From the NCBI GenBank assembly GCA_024637035.1, contig JAGXFW010000005.1:1-64000 (forward strand): a stretch of DNA of 64,000 nt, given 5' to 3'. Of this stretch, positions 18,272 through 26,052 are shown piece by piece (position 1 is the first letter of the stretch; each line of letters starts with the position of its first letter). Made by a program: the position numbers and the translations under genes. The notes below the pieces were generated by a model. That model worked only from the letters and a program-made list of their open reading frames with translations, had not been told where the DNA came from and searched no databases. The DNA is from Actinomycetes bacterium. Its GTDB lineage: Bacteria > Actinomycetota > Thermoleophilia > RBG-16-64-13.

Positions 18272-19093
18272 ATGGCTACACGAGAGATGATCAAGATCGA
18301 CGAGGTACTCTGCAACGGGTGCGGACTGTGCGTGCCGGCGTGTGCGGAGGGAGCTCTGGAGATCGTTGATGGGAAGGCTCGTGTAGCCGCCGAATTCTAC
18401 TGTGACGGTTTGGGCGCTTGCCTCGGCGAGTGTCCGGAAGGTGCCCTGACGATAGAAGTACGAGAGGCCCCCGAGTACGATGAGGTCGCCGTGGAAGCGC
18501 GCCTGCGCGAGCTCGGACGCCCGTCCTTGGCCGCCTCCGGACACGAGCACGGCAACGGCCACGCGGCGCACGCTCCCCATCATCAGCCAGCGGAGGCGCC
18601 GGCTGCGCACGTAGGATGCCCGGGCTCGCTCGCGCGTGACATGCGCAAGCCTGAGGCGGCGTCCGCTCAGGCGTCGACCACAGCGGATTCGGAGGAGCAG
18701 CCGAGGGAGAGCTTGCTGCAGAACTGGCCGGTTCAGCTCGGCCTTGTCAACCCCAACGCGCCCTTCCTCCACAACGCAGACCTGTTGATCGCCGCCGACT
18801 GCGCGCCGTTCGCATATCGCGATTTCCATTCGGAGTTCCTCGAGGGCCGAAGCCTCGTCATCGCCTGCCCGAAGCTCGATAACGCCCAAGCGCATCTCGA
18901 GAAGCTGGCCACCCTGTTCCACGCCGCGCAGCCCCGCTCGGTGCAGGTGGTGCGCATGGAAGTCCCCTGTTGTGGCGGGCTGGTGGCTCTGGCTACGCAG
19001 GCAGCGGAGTTGGCGGGTCTGAGCGTGCCCGTCGAGGAGATCGTCGTGAGCATCGGGGGCGAGCGACTCACCCCTGCGACCGCCGTGCGCTGA
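18272..19093 (+). CDS. Dicluster ferredoxin-type iron-sulfur protein
   Basis: A 273-residue soluble protein. The N-terminal 65 residues form a 2[4Fe-4S]-like domain: CNGCGLCVPAC and CDGLGACLGEC. A His-rich linker (about residues 90-108, many His in an Ala/Glu background) and a conserved CPGS segment follow. The C-terminal domain includes NWPVQLGLV, ADCAPFAYRDFH, ACPKLDN and EVPCCGGL, with further cysteines. This architecture is found in anaerobes as an uncharacterised redox or regulatory protein. ATG 18272 has GGAAGGAG upstream. Expression is probably controlled by the operator at 18169-18196. Electron partner unknown. Confidence 0.8.
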   Translation: MATREMIKIDEVLCNGCGLCVPACAEGALEIVDGKARVAAEFYCDGLGACLGECPEGALTIEVREAPEYDEVAVEARLRELGRPSLAASGHEHGNGHAAHAPHHQPAEAPAAHVGCPGSLARDMRKPEAASAQASTTADSEEQPRESLLQNWPVQLGLVNPNAPFLHNADLLIAADCAPFAYRDFHSEFLEGRSLVIACPKLDNAQAHLEKLATLFHAAQPRSVQVVRMEVPCCGGLVALATQAAELAGLSVPVEEIVVSIGGERLTPATAVR

Positions 19094-19140
19094 ACGCCGA
19101 GGGCCCGCGTGCGAGAAGCTAGCGGCCCTCGGGTGGGCCG

Positions 19141-19629
19141 CTAGCGGCCCTCGTCCGAGAGCTCCTCGAGCACACCCAGGATGAGCGTGATGTCGCGCTG
19201 CTCCGCGATCTCGGCGTGGTAGGCCCAGTGGGTCACCCCGCGTCGGTCGAGAACGAATACGGATCGTCGCGGGTGTCCGCTCTCCTCGTCGAGCACGCCG
19301 AAAGTGCGGGCGACCTTCCCGTGAGGCCAGAAGTCGCTGAGGAGAGGGTAGTCGAGGCCCCCGCACTCCTTGGCGAAGGCGCGGTGTGACGCGGTCGAAT
19401 CGCAGCTGATGCCCAAGACCTGGGCTCCGAGCTCAGCCATCCTGGCGCTGTACGCCTGCAGGATGGGAAGCTCCCTCGTTCACACGGGTGTCCAGTCGAG
19501 CGGATAGAAGAACAGCACCACGTTCTTACCCGTTGGGCCGTGGTAGGTCGACAGTGTCTCGGTGTCGCCGAGGTGCGAAGGCAACGTGAAGTCGGGGGCC
19601 GCTGCTCCGATGGGAAGCGGTTCGCTCAT
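19141..19629 (-). CDS. Peroxiredoxin with in-frame TGA at the catalytic position (probable selenoprotein)
   Basis: Read through one TGA, the gene encodes 162 residues of an AhpE/BCP-like peroxiredoxin. It starts at ATG 19629 with AAGGAGAGG upstream and runs through FFYPLDWTPV, then TGA at 19482-19480 (codon 50), then TRELPILQ and the rest of the fold (LGISCDS, PLLSDFWPHGKVARTFGV). TGA falls exactly where relatives have the peroxidatic cysteine of TPVCT, so TPVUT is the natural reading. Everything else is intact, and a stem-loop follows the codon. Cys63 and Cys75 are candidates for resolving residues. It should reduce peroxides. The downstream part (19440-19141) has no ribosome-binding site of its own. 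Confidence 0.85.
19437..19466 (-). promoter_or_regulatory. Candidate bacterial SECIS hairpin
   Basis: On the coding strand, 13 bases after TGA, CCATCCT pairs with AGGATGG. After a GCA bulge, GGCG pairs with CGCC around the loop UACAG. That gives 11 pairs in 30 bases. Bacterial SECIS elements lie within the coding region just downstream of UGA with their apical loop at about this distance, so position and shape fit SelB recognition. Confidence 0.65.
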
Positions 19630-19828
19630 GGAGATGACCTCTCCTTCGTCGTGAGGGGCTCGGCTCTCTAAGCTGAGGTGCGCCGTCTTGTTCGGATAAT
19701 CTCCTGCAGGTCGCCGGGCCGAAACCTGCTTGGAGATCTTGCTTCAGGTAAGATTGGTGTGGAAGCCGCCCGGAGTTCCAGTTGGCGGCGGTCTCGTGTG
19801 TTCGAGTTCGCTAGCAGGAGGAGTCTCC

Positions 19829-22381
19829 GTGAGGACCGTCCATCGTTTCCACGTACAGCCTGCTATCCCTGAGAGGTTGTCGTGCCTACACGAGTTGGCC
19901 TACAACCTGCGATGGACCTGGGACCACGACACCATCGAGCTCTTCCTGCGACTCGATGCCGACATGTGGCAGGAATGCCGGCACAACCCCGTGCTTCTGT
20001 TGAACCGGGTATCGCAAGCTCGATTCCAAGAGGTTCTGGAGGACGACGCCTTCCTCGCTCACCAGGATCGCGTATGCGCTTCGCTGAAGGCGTATTTGAG
20101 CGACCCCGGCTGGTTTCCCAAGCAGCACCCGGAGGGGACCGATCTCACGATCGGCTATTTCTCTATGGAGTTCGGTCTCACGGAATGCCTGCCGATCTAC
20201 TCTGGCGGCTTGGGGGCCCTGGCGGGTGATCATCTCAAGTCGGCCAGCGACCTCGATCTACCCTTGGTCGCCGTGGGGCTGCTCTACCAGAAAGGGTACT
20301 TCAGTCAGTACCTGAACTCCGATGGCTGGCAGCTCGAGGAGTATCACACCAACGACTTCTCGACCCTGCCCATCCAGCCGGTCACCAGGGAGGACGGGAA
20401 GGTGCTCGAGGTGTCGGTGGACCTCGCCGGCAGGCGGGTTTCCGTTCGCGTCTGGCGCGCCCAGGTGGGGCGTATCCCGCTCTACTTGCTCGATACCAAC
20501 CTGGCTCAGAACCATCCCGCCGACCAGGATGTGACCGACGAATTGTACGGCGGAGGTCCGGAAGAGCGGATCCGGCAGGAGATCGTGCTCGGTATCGGCG
20601 GAATACGTGCGCTGGAGGCGATGGGCATCAAGCCGCGGGTGTGCCACATGAACGAGGGGCACTCCGCCTTCCTCTCTCTGGAACGCGTGCGCCGACTGCT
20701 GCAGGAGTCGAGCCTCGACTACCAGTCGGCGAGGCAGGTCGCCAGCGCCGGCACCGTATTCACCACGCATACGCCGGTTCCCGCTGGATTCGACCTGTTC
20801 TCCAAGGAGCTCGTAGAGAAGTACTTCGCCAACTACGTGGGTGAACTCGGGCTCACCATGGACCAGTTCATGGCCAAGGGCCGGGCCGTCCCCTCCGATC
20901 AAGCGGAGCCGTTCAACGTGGCCGTGCTTTCCCTGCGACACGCGTACCGCCGGAATGCCGTCAGCGCCCTACACCGCCGCGTGACTGCACACATGATGCG
21001 CGCCGGATGGCCCGACCTGCCCGACGAAGACATGCCCATCGAGTACGTGACCAATGGCGTGCACATGCGGGGGTGGGTGGCTGCAGACTTGGCACAGCTC
21101 TTCGACCGCTATTTGGGCCCGCGGTGGCGTGAAGACCCGGCCGATCCTGCCGTGTGGAGCCGGATCGACAGGGTTCCCGATGAGGAGTTGTGGCGCACCC
21201 ACACTCGACAGCGCGAGCGCCTCGTCGCGTTCGTCCGCTCCAATCTCGAGACGCAGCTCAAGCGCCGGAACGCGTCACCCCGGGAGCTTGAGGCCGCCCG
21301 TGAGGCCCTGCGCGCCGACGCGCTCACCATCGGGTTCGCTCGTCGCTTCGCGACGTACAAGCGGGCCACGCTCGTCCTGCGCGAGGTCGACCGGCTGAAA
21401 ACCCTTCTACTCGACGAGCGCCATCCGGTGCAGTTCGTCTTCGCCGGGAAGGCCCACCCGCGCGATGACGCCGGCAAGGAGTTCATCCGCGAGATCGTGC
21501 GGTTCGCAAAGCAGCAAGGGGTACAGCACCGACTGGTGTTCCTCGAGGACTATGCACTCGACATTGCGCGCGCCCTGGTCCAGGGTGCCGACGTATGGTT
21601 GAACACACCGCGCCGGCCACTCGAAGCGAGCGGCACGAGCGGCATGAAGGTCGTCGTGAACGGGGGGCTCAACCTTTCCGTGCTCGATGGCTGGTGGGAC
21701 GAGGGCTACTCTTCCGAGGTCGGCTGGGCGATCGGCACCGGCGAAGAGTACGAAGACACCGACTATCAGGACCGGGTGGAGTCCCGCAGCCTCTATTCCC
21801 TCATGGAAGAGCAGATCGTGCCGCTCTTCTACGATCGAGGCTCGGACGGCATCCCGCGGGGCTGGCTCGCCATGATGAAGGCCTCCATGGCCCGCCTCAC
21901 TCCACAGTTCTCCGCTGCCCGCATGGTGCGCGAGTACACGGAGCGCTTCTATCTGCCCGCCGGCGCCCATTTCGGACGTCTTGCGGCCGAGGACTACGCC
22001 AAAGCGCGGGAGATCGCCCTTTGGAAGGACCATGTTCGTACGGAATGGCCTGGTGTCGAACTGGTGGCGGTGGCCGATTCCGACGGCGAGACGGTCACCG
22101 TGGGGGCGAGCCTGTCCTTCCACGCCAAGGTACGGCTCGGGGGTCTCTCGCCGGACGATGTCGCGGTGGAGGCCTACCACGGGCTGCTCGACGGCGAAGG
22201 CTCGCTGGTGAGCGGACGTACCGTGCGCCTCGAATGGGCCTCAGAGGAGGGGGGCGTTCACTCCTATGAGGGCCACGTGGTGTGCGAGCGGAGCGGTATG
22301 CACGGGTATTCTGTGCGTGTCCTGCCCTCCCACGACGACGTGCTCATCCCCAACGAACTCCAGTTGGTGCGCTGGGAGTGA
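19829..22381 (+). CDS. glgP: Alpha-glucan (glycogen/maltodextrin) phosphorylase
   Basis: An 850-residue GT35 enzyme of the shorter, DUF3417-containing type. It releases glucose-1-phosphate from alpha-1,4-glucans. GTG 19829 is chosen because GGAGGAG (19817-19823) precedes it; an upstream frame from 19730 adds 33 unrelated residues. The N-terminal LAYNLRWTWD is the DUF3417 signature. GYFSMEFGLTECLPIYSGGLG, HMNEGHSAF and HTPVPAGFD follow. The PLP site is EASGTSGMK with the Schiff-base lysine, then NGGLNLSVLDGWWDEGY. A C-terminal beta-rich extension of about 120 residues follows. It stands alone, divergent from the peroxiredoxin. Confidence 0.93.
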   Translation: MRTVHRFHVQPAIPERLSCLHELAYNLRWTWDHDTIELFLRLDADMWQECRHNPVLLLNRVSQARFQEVLEDDAFLAHQDRVCASLKAYLSDPGWFPKQHPEGTDLTIGYFSMEFGLTECLPIYSGGLGALAGDHLKSASDLDLPLVAVGLLYQKGYFSQYLNSDGWQLEEYHTNDFSTLPIQPVTREDGKVLEVSVDLAGRRVSVRVWRAQVGRIPLYLLDTNLAQNHPADQDVTDELYGGGPEERIRQEIVLGIGGIRALEAMGIKPRVCHMNEGHSAFLSLERVRRLLQESSLDYQSARQVASAGTVFTTHTPVPAGFDLFSKELVEKYFANYVGELGLTMDQFMAKGRAVPSDQAEPFNVAVLSLRHAYRRNAVSALHRRVTAHMMRAGWPDLPDEDMPIEYVTNGVHMRGWVAADLAQLFDRYLGPRWREDPADPAVWSRIDRVPDEELWRTHTRQRERLVAFVRSNLETQLKRRNASPRELEAAREALRADALTIGFARRFATYKRATLVLREVDRLKTLLLDERHPVQFVFAGKAHPRDDAGKEFIREIVRFAKQQGVQHRLVFLEDYALDIARALVQGADVWLNTPRRPLEASGTSGMKVVVNGGLNLSVLDGWWDEGYSSEVGWAIGTGEEYEDTDYQDRVESRSLYSLMEEQIVPLFYDRGSDGIPRGWLAMMKASMARLTPQFSAARMVREYTERFYLPAGAHFGRLAAEDYAKAREIALWKDHVRTEWPGVELVAVADSDGETVTVGASLSFHAKVRLGGLSPDDVAVEAYHGLLDGEGSLVSGRTVRLEWASEEGGVHSYEGHVVCERSGMHGYSVRVLPSHDDVLIPNELQLVRWE

Positions 22382-22404
22382 GGTTGCCCTCGCCGAAGCG
22401 GGGG

Positions 22405-23202
22405 TCAGCGATTGACGCGGAACGTGTCCAGCACCACACGTAGTGTCGGATACACGACGTCCCATTCAGCGTCGGTGGCTTGACTGGTTATCTGGTACTG
22501 ACGGTTCCCCTCCACCAGGAACACCATGTGCGAGCGCAGCCTCTTCCCGCTGCGTGTGAACCGGAAGGTCACCTCGAACCCTTGGCTCTCACCCACCGCG
22601 CGCGGCGCCAAGGGCTCCACGGTCTCGAAAGACTGGAGTCGACCTTCCAGGCCGGCCAGGAGGTCCGCCAGTTCCTCGCCGAACGCGGGCAGAAGGTCGT
22701 CGCCCACCGCAACACCGAGCTGGTACGTCGAGACAGCGACGCCATCCAGCAGCTCCGTTCCCAGCCGCCCGCCGGTGGGATCGAACGCGCCAACACTCCT
22801 GACAGGCGTGCCGCCCTCGCTCGCCTGCGTCGCCGGCGCCTGTGTCAGCTTCCACCCCTTCGGATACGCGAACGTGAACCACCCGTCGGGATCGTCGTAG
22901 ATGTAGGTGGCGAGAGGAGGGAGGTCAGGCAGCGGCGGCGTGGTGGTGGTCGTGATGTCACCGGCGAGTGTCGTGGGCGAGACGCCGGTTCCATCCGAGG
23001 TCGACGGCGAGCCCTGTTCGCTCGTGACGCCCGGCCCTGCAAGCGGGTCGATGATCGACGGACCGGTGGCGCTCACGGTCGTCGTCGGGTTCGGGTCCGG
23101 GGTATTCGCACAGCCGGGTGAGCCGAACAGAGCGAGCGACACCGCCAGTGCAGCGGTGGCGGACGCCGGAAACCGGCGGGCTGGGTTACGCTTCGAGACC
23201 AT
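22405..23202 (-). CDS. Secreted lipoprotein, PsbP/DcrB-like fold
   Basis: A 265-residue exported protein. A basic N-terminus and hydrophobic segment end at FGSPGC, an imperfect lipobox with Cys31. A long Thr/Pro/Ser-rich linker leads to a compact domain from about residue 95 (DDPDGWFTFAYPKGWKL, followed by FEVTFRFTRSGKRLRSHMVFLVEGNRQYQITSQA). This is the pattern of PsbP/DcrB/DUF1795-like proteins. Function unknown. It is the last gene of the minus-strand surface-protein set, overlapping the preceding gene by 17 bases. Confidence 0.7.
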   Translation of the reverse strand: MVSKRNPARRFPASATAALAVSLALFGSPGCANTPDPNPTTTVSATGPSIIDPLAGPGVTSEQGSPSTSDGTGVSPTTLAGDITTTTTPPLPDLPPLATYIYDDPDGWFTFAYPKGWKLTQAPATQASEGGTPVRSVGAFDPTGGRLGTELLDGVAVSTYQLGVAVGDDLLPAFGEELADLLAGLEGRLQSFETVEPLAPRAVGESQGFEVTFRFTRSGKRLRSHMVFLVEGNRQYQITSQATDAEWDVVYPTLRVVLDTFRVNR

Positions 23203-23452
23203 CGTCCGGCCGGAACTGTCGAAGGGGCGGTGGCTCGCTTCCCGCGAGTCGCACCCACACGTTCACGAGCGTTAGGTCGGCTTCCACGGCCCCTTCCGCC
23301 ACCAACTCCTGGAGGCAGGATCGCACCGCATCGGCGTCGAGTCCGAGTTCCCGTTCGAACTCCAAGGCGTGGACCTCGGCTTGAGGGTTACGCTCGTGGG
23401 CGGCGAGCAGATGCTGGAGGATGTCCGAACAGGCGGATCGCGGGGTGTTCAC
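23186..23452 (-). CDS. Small hypothetical protein, helical
   Basis: An 88-residue protein of no known family. GTG 23452 overlaps the stop of the DUF916-type gene as GTGA, so coupled translation is likely; a longer upstream frame would overlap that gene for over 100 bases. The sequence is mostly helical (SACSDILQHLLAAHERNPQAEVHALEFERELGLDADAVRSCLQELVAEGAVEADL) with a winged-helix-like pattern. It has no signal peptide, unlike its neighbours. It may be an intracellular regulator of the surface genes, but this is speculative. Confidence 0.6.
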   Translation of the reverse strand: MNTPRSACSDILQHLLAAHERNPQAEVHALEFERELGLDADAVRSCLQELVAEGAVEADLTLVNVWVRLAGSEPPPLRQFRPDDGLEA

Positions 23453-24477
23453 GATGCCGTCTCGCGTGGGGCGGGCGAGAATGGCTCTGCCATGGCGTCG
23501 GGCGTCGATTCTTCCGTCGCGTCGGTCGCAGCCTTCTTCCGCGCGGCGATTCGCCGCCGCCACTCCCTGAATAGGGCGATGTCGAAGCCGATCAACATGA
23601 TGTCGAGCAGCAGGATGACTTTCCAGGAAAGTACGAAGTACCCAACCGAAGTCTCCACCGAGTGGTCGAACACTCCGATCCGCGGCCCGAACTGCAGCTC
23701 GGTCTTGGCCTTCATGCGACCGAGCCAGGGGACGTTCTCCAGCTTCACCTGGAAGTCGCGAGAAGCTCCAGGCAGGAGAGTGAACTGCCCGAACTCCTCG
23801 TCGAAGGAGCCCGAAGGCAGGCCGCCCCAGGTCTGCACGTACCCGTTCGGCGTGAGGTGCACGTTGCCGGCATTGGTGATGCGAACGCTCACCGTGTCCG
23901 CACCCGCCCCGAACACAACGGTGGGCACGGAGAGCGACTCGATGACCAGGTTCCGTGAAATCGGCCCGGGGATGGTGATGAGTACTTGCCCGACCACCTG
24001 CCCGATGATCTGCACGCTGGTGGTGTCTTCTTGGCCCTCTGTCTCAACGGGGACGCCCTCGAACACGATGGCCGCGTAATGGCCCCCGGACTCGGCGTCC
24101 TCGGGCACAACGATGTTGTAGTCGATGATTCGGGTCTCGTCGGGCGCCAACCGCATGGTCGCGACGGGGAAATCGAGCCATGTCCCGGCAGAATAGGTGG
24201 TGTGGCCCAACTCTTGCATCTCGAAGCTACCGTCGGCCAGAAGGTCGAAGTCGCGCACGAACACCGTGAGATCGATCGGGTTCTCGGCGTGATTGCGCAC
24301 TCCCACCCACTGCGAGGAGGAGGTGCCCGGGTCGAGGGTGAGTTCGATCTGAGCGGGCGCCAGTTCGACGCTGAAGCGTGCCGCGTGCGCGGGAACGGGG
24401 GCCCTCAGCGTGAGCGCAAGTGCCGTCAGCACGACGAAGCCGACGACAGACTCCCGCATGATCATTGTTCTCCGCAT
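23449..24477 (-). CDS. DUF916-type WxL-interacting surface protein
   Basis: A 342-residue exported, membrane-anchored protein. A signal peptide ends near AHAARFSVELAPAQIEL. Two Ig-like beta domains follow (LDPGTSSSQWVGVRNHAENPIDLTVFV..., then VVFGAGADTVSVRITNAGNVHLTPNG). A C-terminal transmembrane helix (KVILLLDIMLIGFDIALF) and a basic cytoplasmic tail end it. This is the layout of DUF916 (WxL protein peptidoglycan-binding) families. ATG 24477 is preferred because GGAGGA precedes it; ATG 24465 is an alternative. The gene upstream encodes a WxL-like secreted protein, the expected partner. Confidence 0.75.
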   Translation of the reverse strand: MRRTMIMRESVVGFVVLTALALTLRAPVPAHAARFSVELAPAQIELTLDPGTSSSQWVGVRNHAENPIDLTVFVRDFDLLADGSFEMQELGHTTYSAGTWLDFPVATMRLAPDETRIIDYNIVVPEDAESGGHYAAIVFEGVPVETEGQEDTTSVQIIGQVVGQVLITIPGPISRNLVIESLSVPTVVFGAGADTVSVRITNAGNVHLTPNGYVQTWGGLPSGSFDEEFGQFTLLPGASRDFQVKLENVPWLGRMKAKTELQFGPRIGVFDHSVETSVGYFVLSWKVILLLDIMLIGFDIALFREWRRRIAARKKAATDATEESTPDAMAEPFSPAPRETAS

Positions 24478-24556
24478 GCCGCTCGTCCTCCGGCTGCTGG
24501 TGCAGCCCGCCATCCGCCCGCTCCTCGCGTGGTTCCTTCGCTGCCCGACTAGCATA

Positions 24557-24580
24557 GCAAAAGGGCCCTTGCGGGCCCTT
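24557..24580 (-). terminator. Terminator after the WxL-like gene
   Basis: AAGGGCCC (24561-24568) and GGGCCCTT (24573-24580) form a perfect 8-bp stem with a 4-base loop. Read on the minus strand, the stem is followed by TTTTGC, making an intrinsic terminator about 25 bases past the stop at 24606. It lies before the next minus gene, so the DUF916 gene may need its own promoter or read-through. Confidence 0.7.
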
Positions 24581-24605
24581 GTTGCCGCATCGATTGTCCT
24601 GCCGT

Positions 24606-25079
24606 CTACTGGAAGGCCAGCGTATAGGTGTGGGTTCCCGAGTAGTTGCCTGCCGAGTCGGCCCACGTGAAGGCCTGGCCGTAAGTGACCGGAACGAATT
24701 GGGACGAGGTCTTCGCGCCGGTGGCAACGGTCCGGTTGACTTCTGCGGAGCTTCCACCCACCGTGATTCGACTCGCGGGCAGGACGGCAGCAGTACCGCC
24801 AGCGTCGGTGCCATTCAGGTTCGTAAGTGCGTTCGCCGTGAGGGTCCAGGCCCAGTTGGCTCGCACCTCGAACTCTGCGGTCGTGTCGATGTGGGCGTTG
24901 ATCCCCGGGCTACCACGGAGCGCCACGGCTGCATCGGTCACATCGAGCCATACTGCCTTCGAGACCGACGCGGTCACGTTGACGCTTTGAGTCGGGTCGC
25001 CCGGGGACGTGAACGCCGCCGCGGACAACAGCCCCAACATCGCGATCACCAGAACCCCTGCTACCAGTACCTTCTTCAT
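24606..25079 (-). CDS. Secreted WxL-like beta-sandwich protein
   Basis: A 157-residue exported protein. ATG 25079 follows GGGGAGGG and begins a signal peptide (MKKVLVAGVLVIAMLGLLSA) cut near AAAFTS. The mature part is small, Thr/Ala/Asn-rich and beta-rich. Motifs NWAWTLTANAL and the C-terminal YSGTHTYTLAF resemble the two conserved blocks of WxL or coat-protein-U-like domains. It is probably displayed on the cell surface together with the DUF916-type protein encoded next. No catalytic features. The fold assignment is tentative. Confidence 0.65.
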   Translation of the reverse strand: MKKVLVAGVLVIAMLGLLSAAAFTSPGDPTQSVNVTASVSKAVWLDVTDAAVALRGSPGINAHIDTTAEFEVRANWAWTLTANALTNLNGTDAGGTAAVLPASRITVGGSSAEVNRTVATGAKTSSQFVPVTYGQAFTWADSAGNYSGTHTYTLAFQ

Positions 25080-25199
25080 GATCCCTCCCCGTCGCCAACG
25101 GCGCTCTTTGACTGCGGATCTCCGGTGGTGCGGCATCTTCAGCGCCCACGTACGGTCCGCCATTTTCCTTACTGGTGCAGGTGTCGACACTCAGAGGAG

Positions 25200-25215
25200 A
25201 TTCCTTTAGAGGAAT
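25200..25215. promoter_or_regulatory. Palindrome upstream of the WxL-like gene
   Basis: ATTCCT (25200-25205) and AGGAAT (25210-25215) form a perfect inverted repeat around TTAG in the AT-richer gap. It lies 121 bp before the minus-strand start at 25079. TTGACT on the minus strand (25237-25232) could be a -35, but no good -10 is at the right distance. It is a possible operator. Confidence 0.35.
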
Positions 25216-25341
25216 TTGAGTACTTTTGCCCAGTCAAGCTGGGTAACGTACAGGAAGACGCGCGCGTGTTGGCTCGGACTACTGCGCGGGACGGCCGACA
25301 CAGGGGGCTGGCGGCGCCTGGATTCTACTCTGCGTGTGGGG

Positions 25342-25821
25342 TCAGTGGGCCTGGTAGGCGAGGCCGACGACGCTCCAGTCGATCGTCTGGAGCAGGGCCT
25401 CGTATTCGGCGAGAGCCGTCGCGGGGATCGTGGCCACCCGCGGTCCGTCTTCCGACCCACGAGCCGCGTACAGCTGGTAGGAGGTGGGGGCTGCGGTGGT
25501 GTTGCTCCAGATCTCGACGACGCGGTCGGCGCGGTCGAGGACTATGAGCCGCGCCGCCTGCACAGTCACCGACACTTGTACTGAGGCAGTGGCGCCCGCA
25601 TCGGGGCCGACTGCTGCGGGGCCGACTGCTGCGGGGGATGTGGGCCGAAGCGTGTCGGCCGCGGGCACGATCTCTGGGGAGGCGGTCGTCACGGGGACGG
25701 TGAAGACGGTGTTGGCCGGCGGAGGGGCGAGTTCGGCAGCCGGCGCGACCGATACCGCGAGGATCACCACGAAGACCGGCGCCAAGGCCATGATCATCGT
25801 CGTTGTCCGAGGCTGTCTCAC
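25342..25821 (-). CDS. Secreted protein of unknown function
   Basis: A 159-residue exported protein. The start is GTG 25821 with AAGGGTG upstream. A hydrophobic N-terminal segment (MIMALAPVFVVILAVSVAPAA) is followed by a Pro/Ala/Thr linker. The linker contains a short duplication (AAVGPAAVGP) made by a 15-bp tandem repeat. The C-terminal domain (VQVSVTVQAARLIVLDRADRVVEIWSN) is beta-rich and slightly like the neighbouring WxL-like protein, without a cysteine pair. It is first in the minus-strand surface-gene set. Function unknown. Confidence 0.6.
   Translation of the reverse strand: MRQPRTTTMIMALAPVFVVILAVSVAPAAELAPPPANTVFTVPVTTASPEIVPAADTLRPTSPAAVGPAAVGPDAGATASVQVSVTVQAARLIVLDRADRVVEIWSNTTAAPTSYQLYAARGSEDGPRVATIPATALAEYEALLQTIDWSVVGLAYQAH
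25603..25632. repeat. Two tandem copies of a 15-bp unit
   Basis: GGGGCCGACTGCTGC occurs at 25603-25617 and again at 25618-25632. It lies inside the linker of the secreted protein and adds five residues in frame. It is a simple slippage product. Confidence 0.9.
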
Positions 25822-26052
25822 CAGGCACCCTTTTCCCTTGCTTGATATCAGTATCGGGAAAGCGGAGGCCCGGGTCCGATGAGCGACTCACCCCGAACCT
25901 CACAGCGGTTTCTACCCTAGAAGAAACGGCGGGAACCACACCTGAATACCATGACTTACCTAGGCGCGATAGGTACACGGCTTCCTAGGTGGCTTCCGCG
26001 GAGGCCAGGTGGGGGGGCGGGGTCCGTTCGGGCGGCGCGCACTGCACCATCG

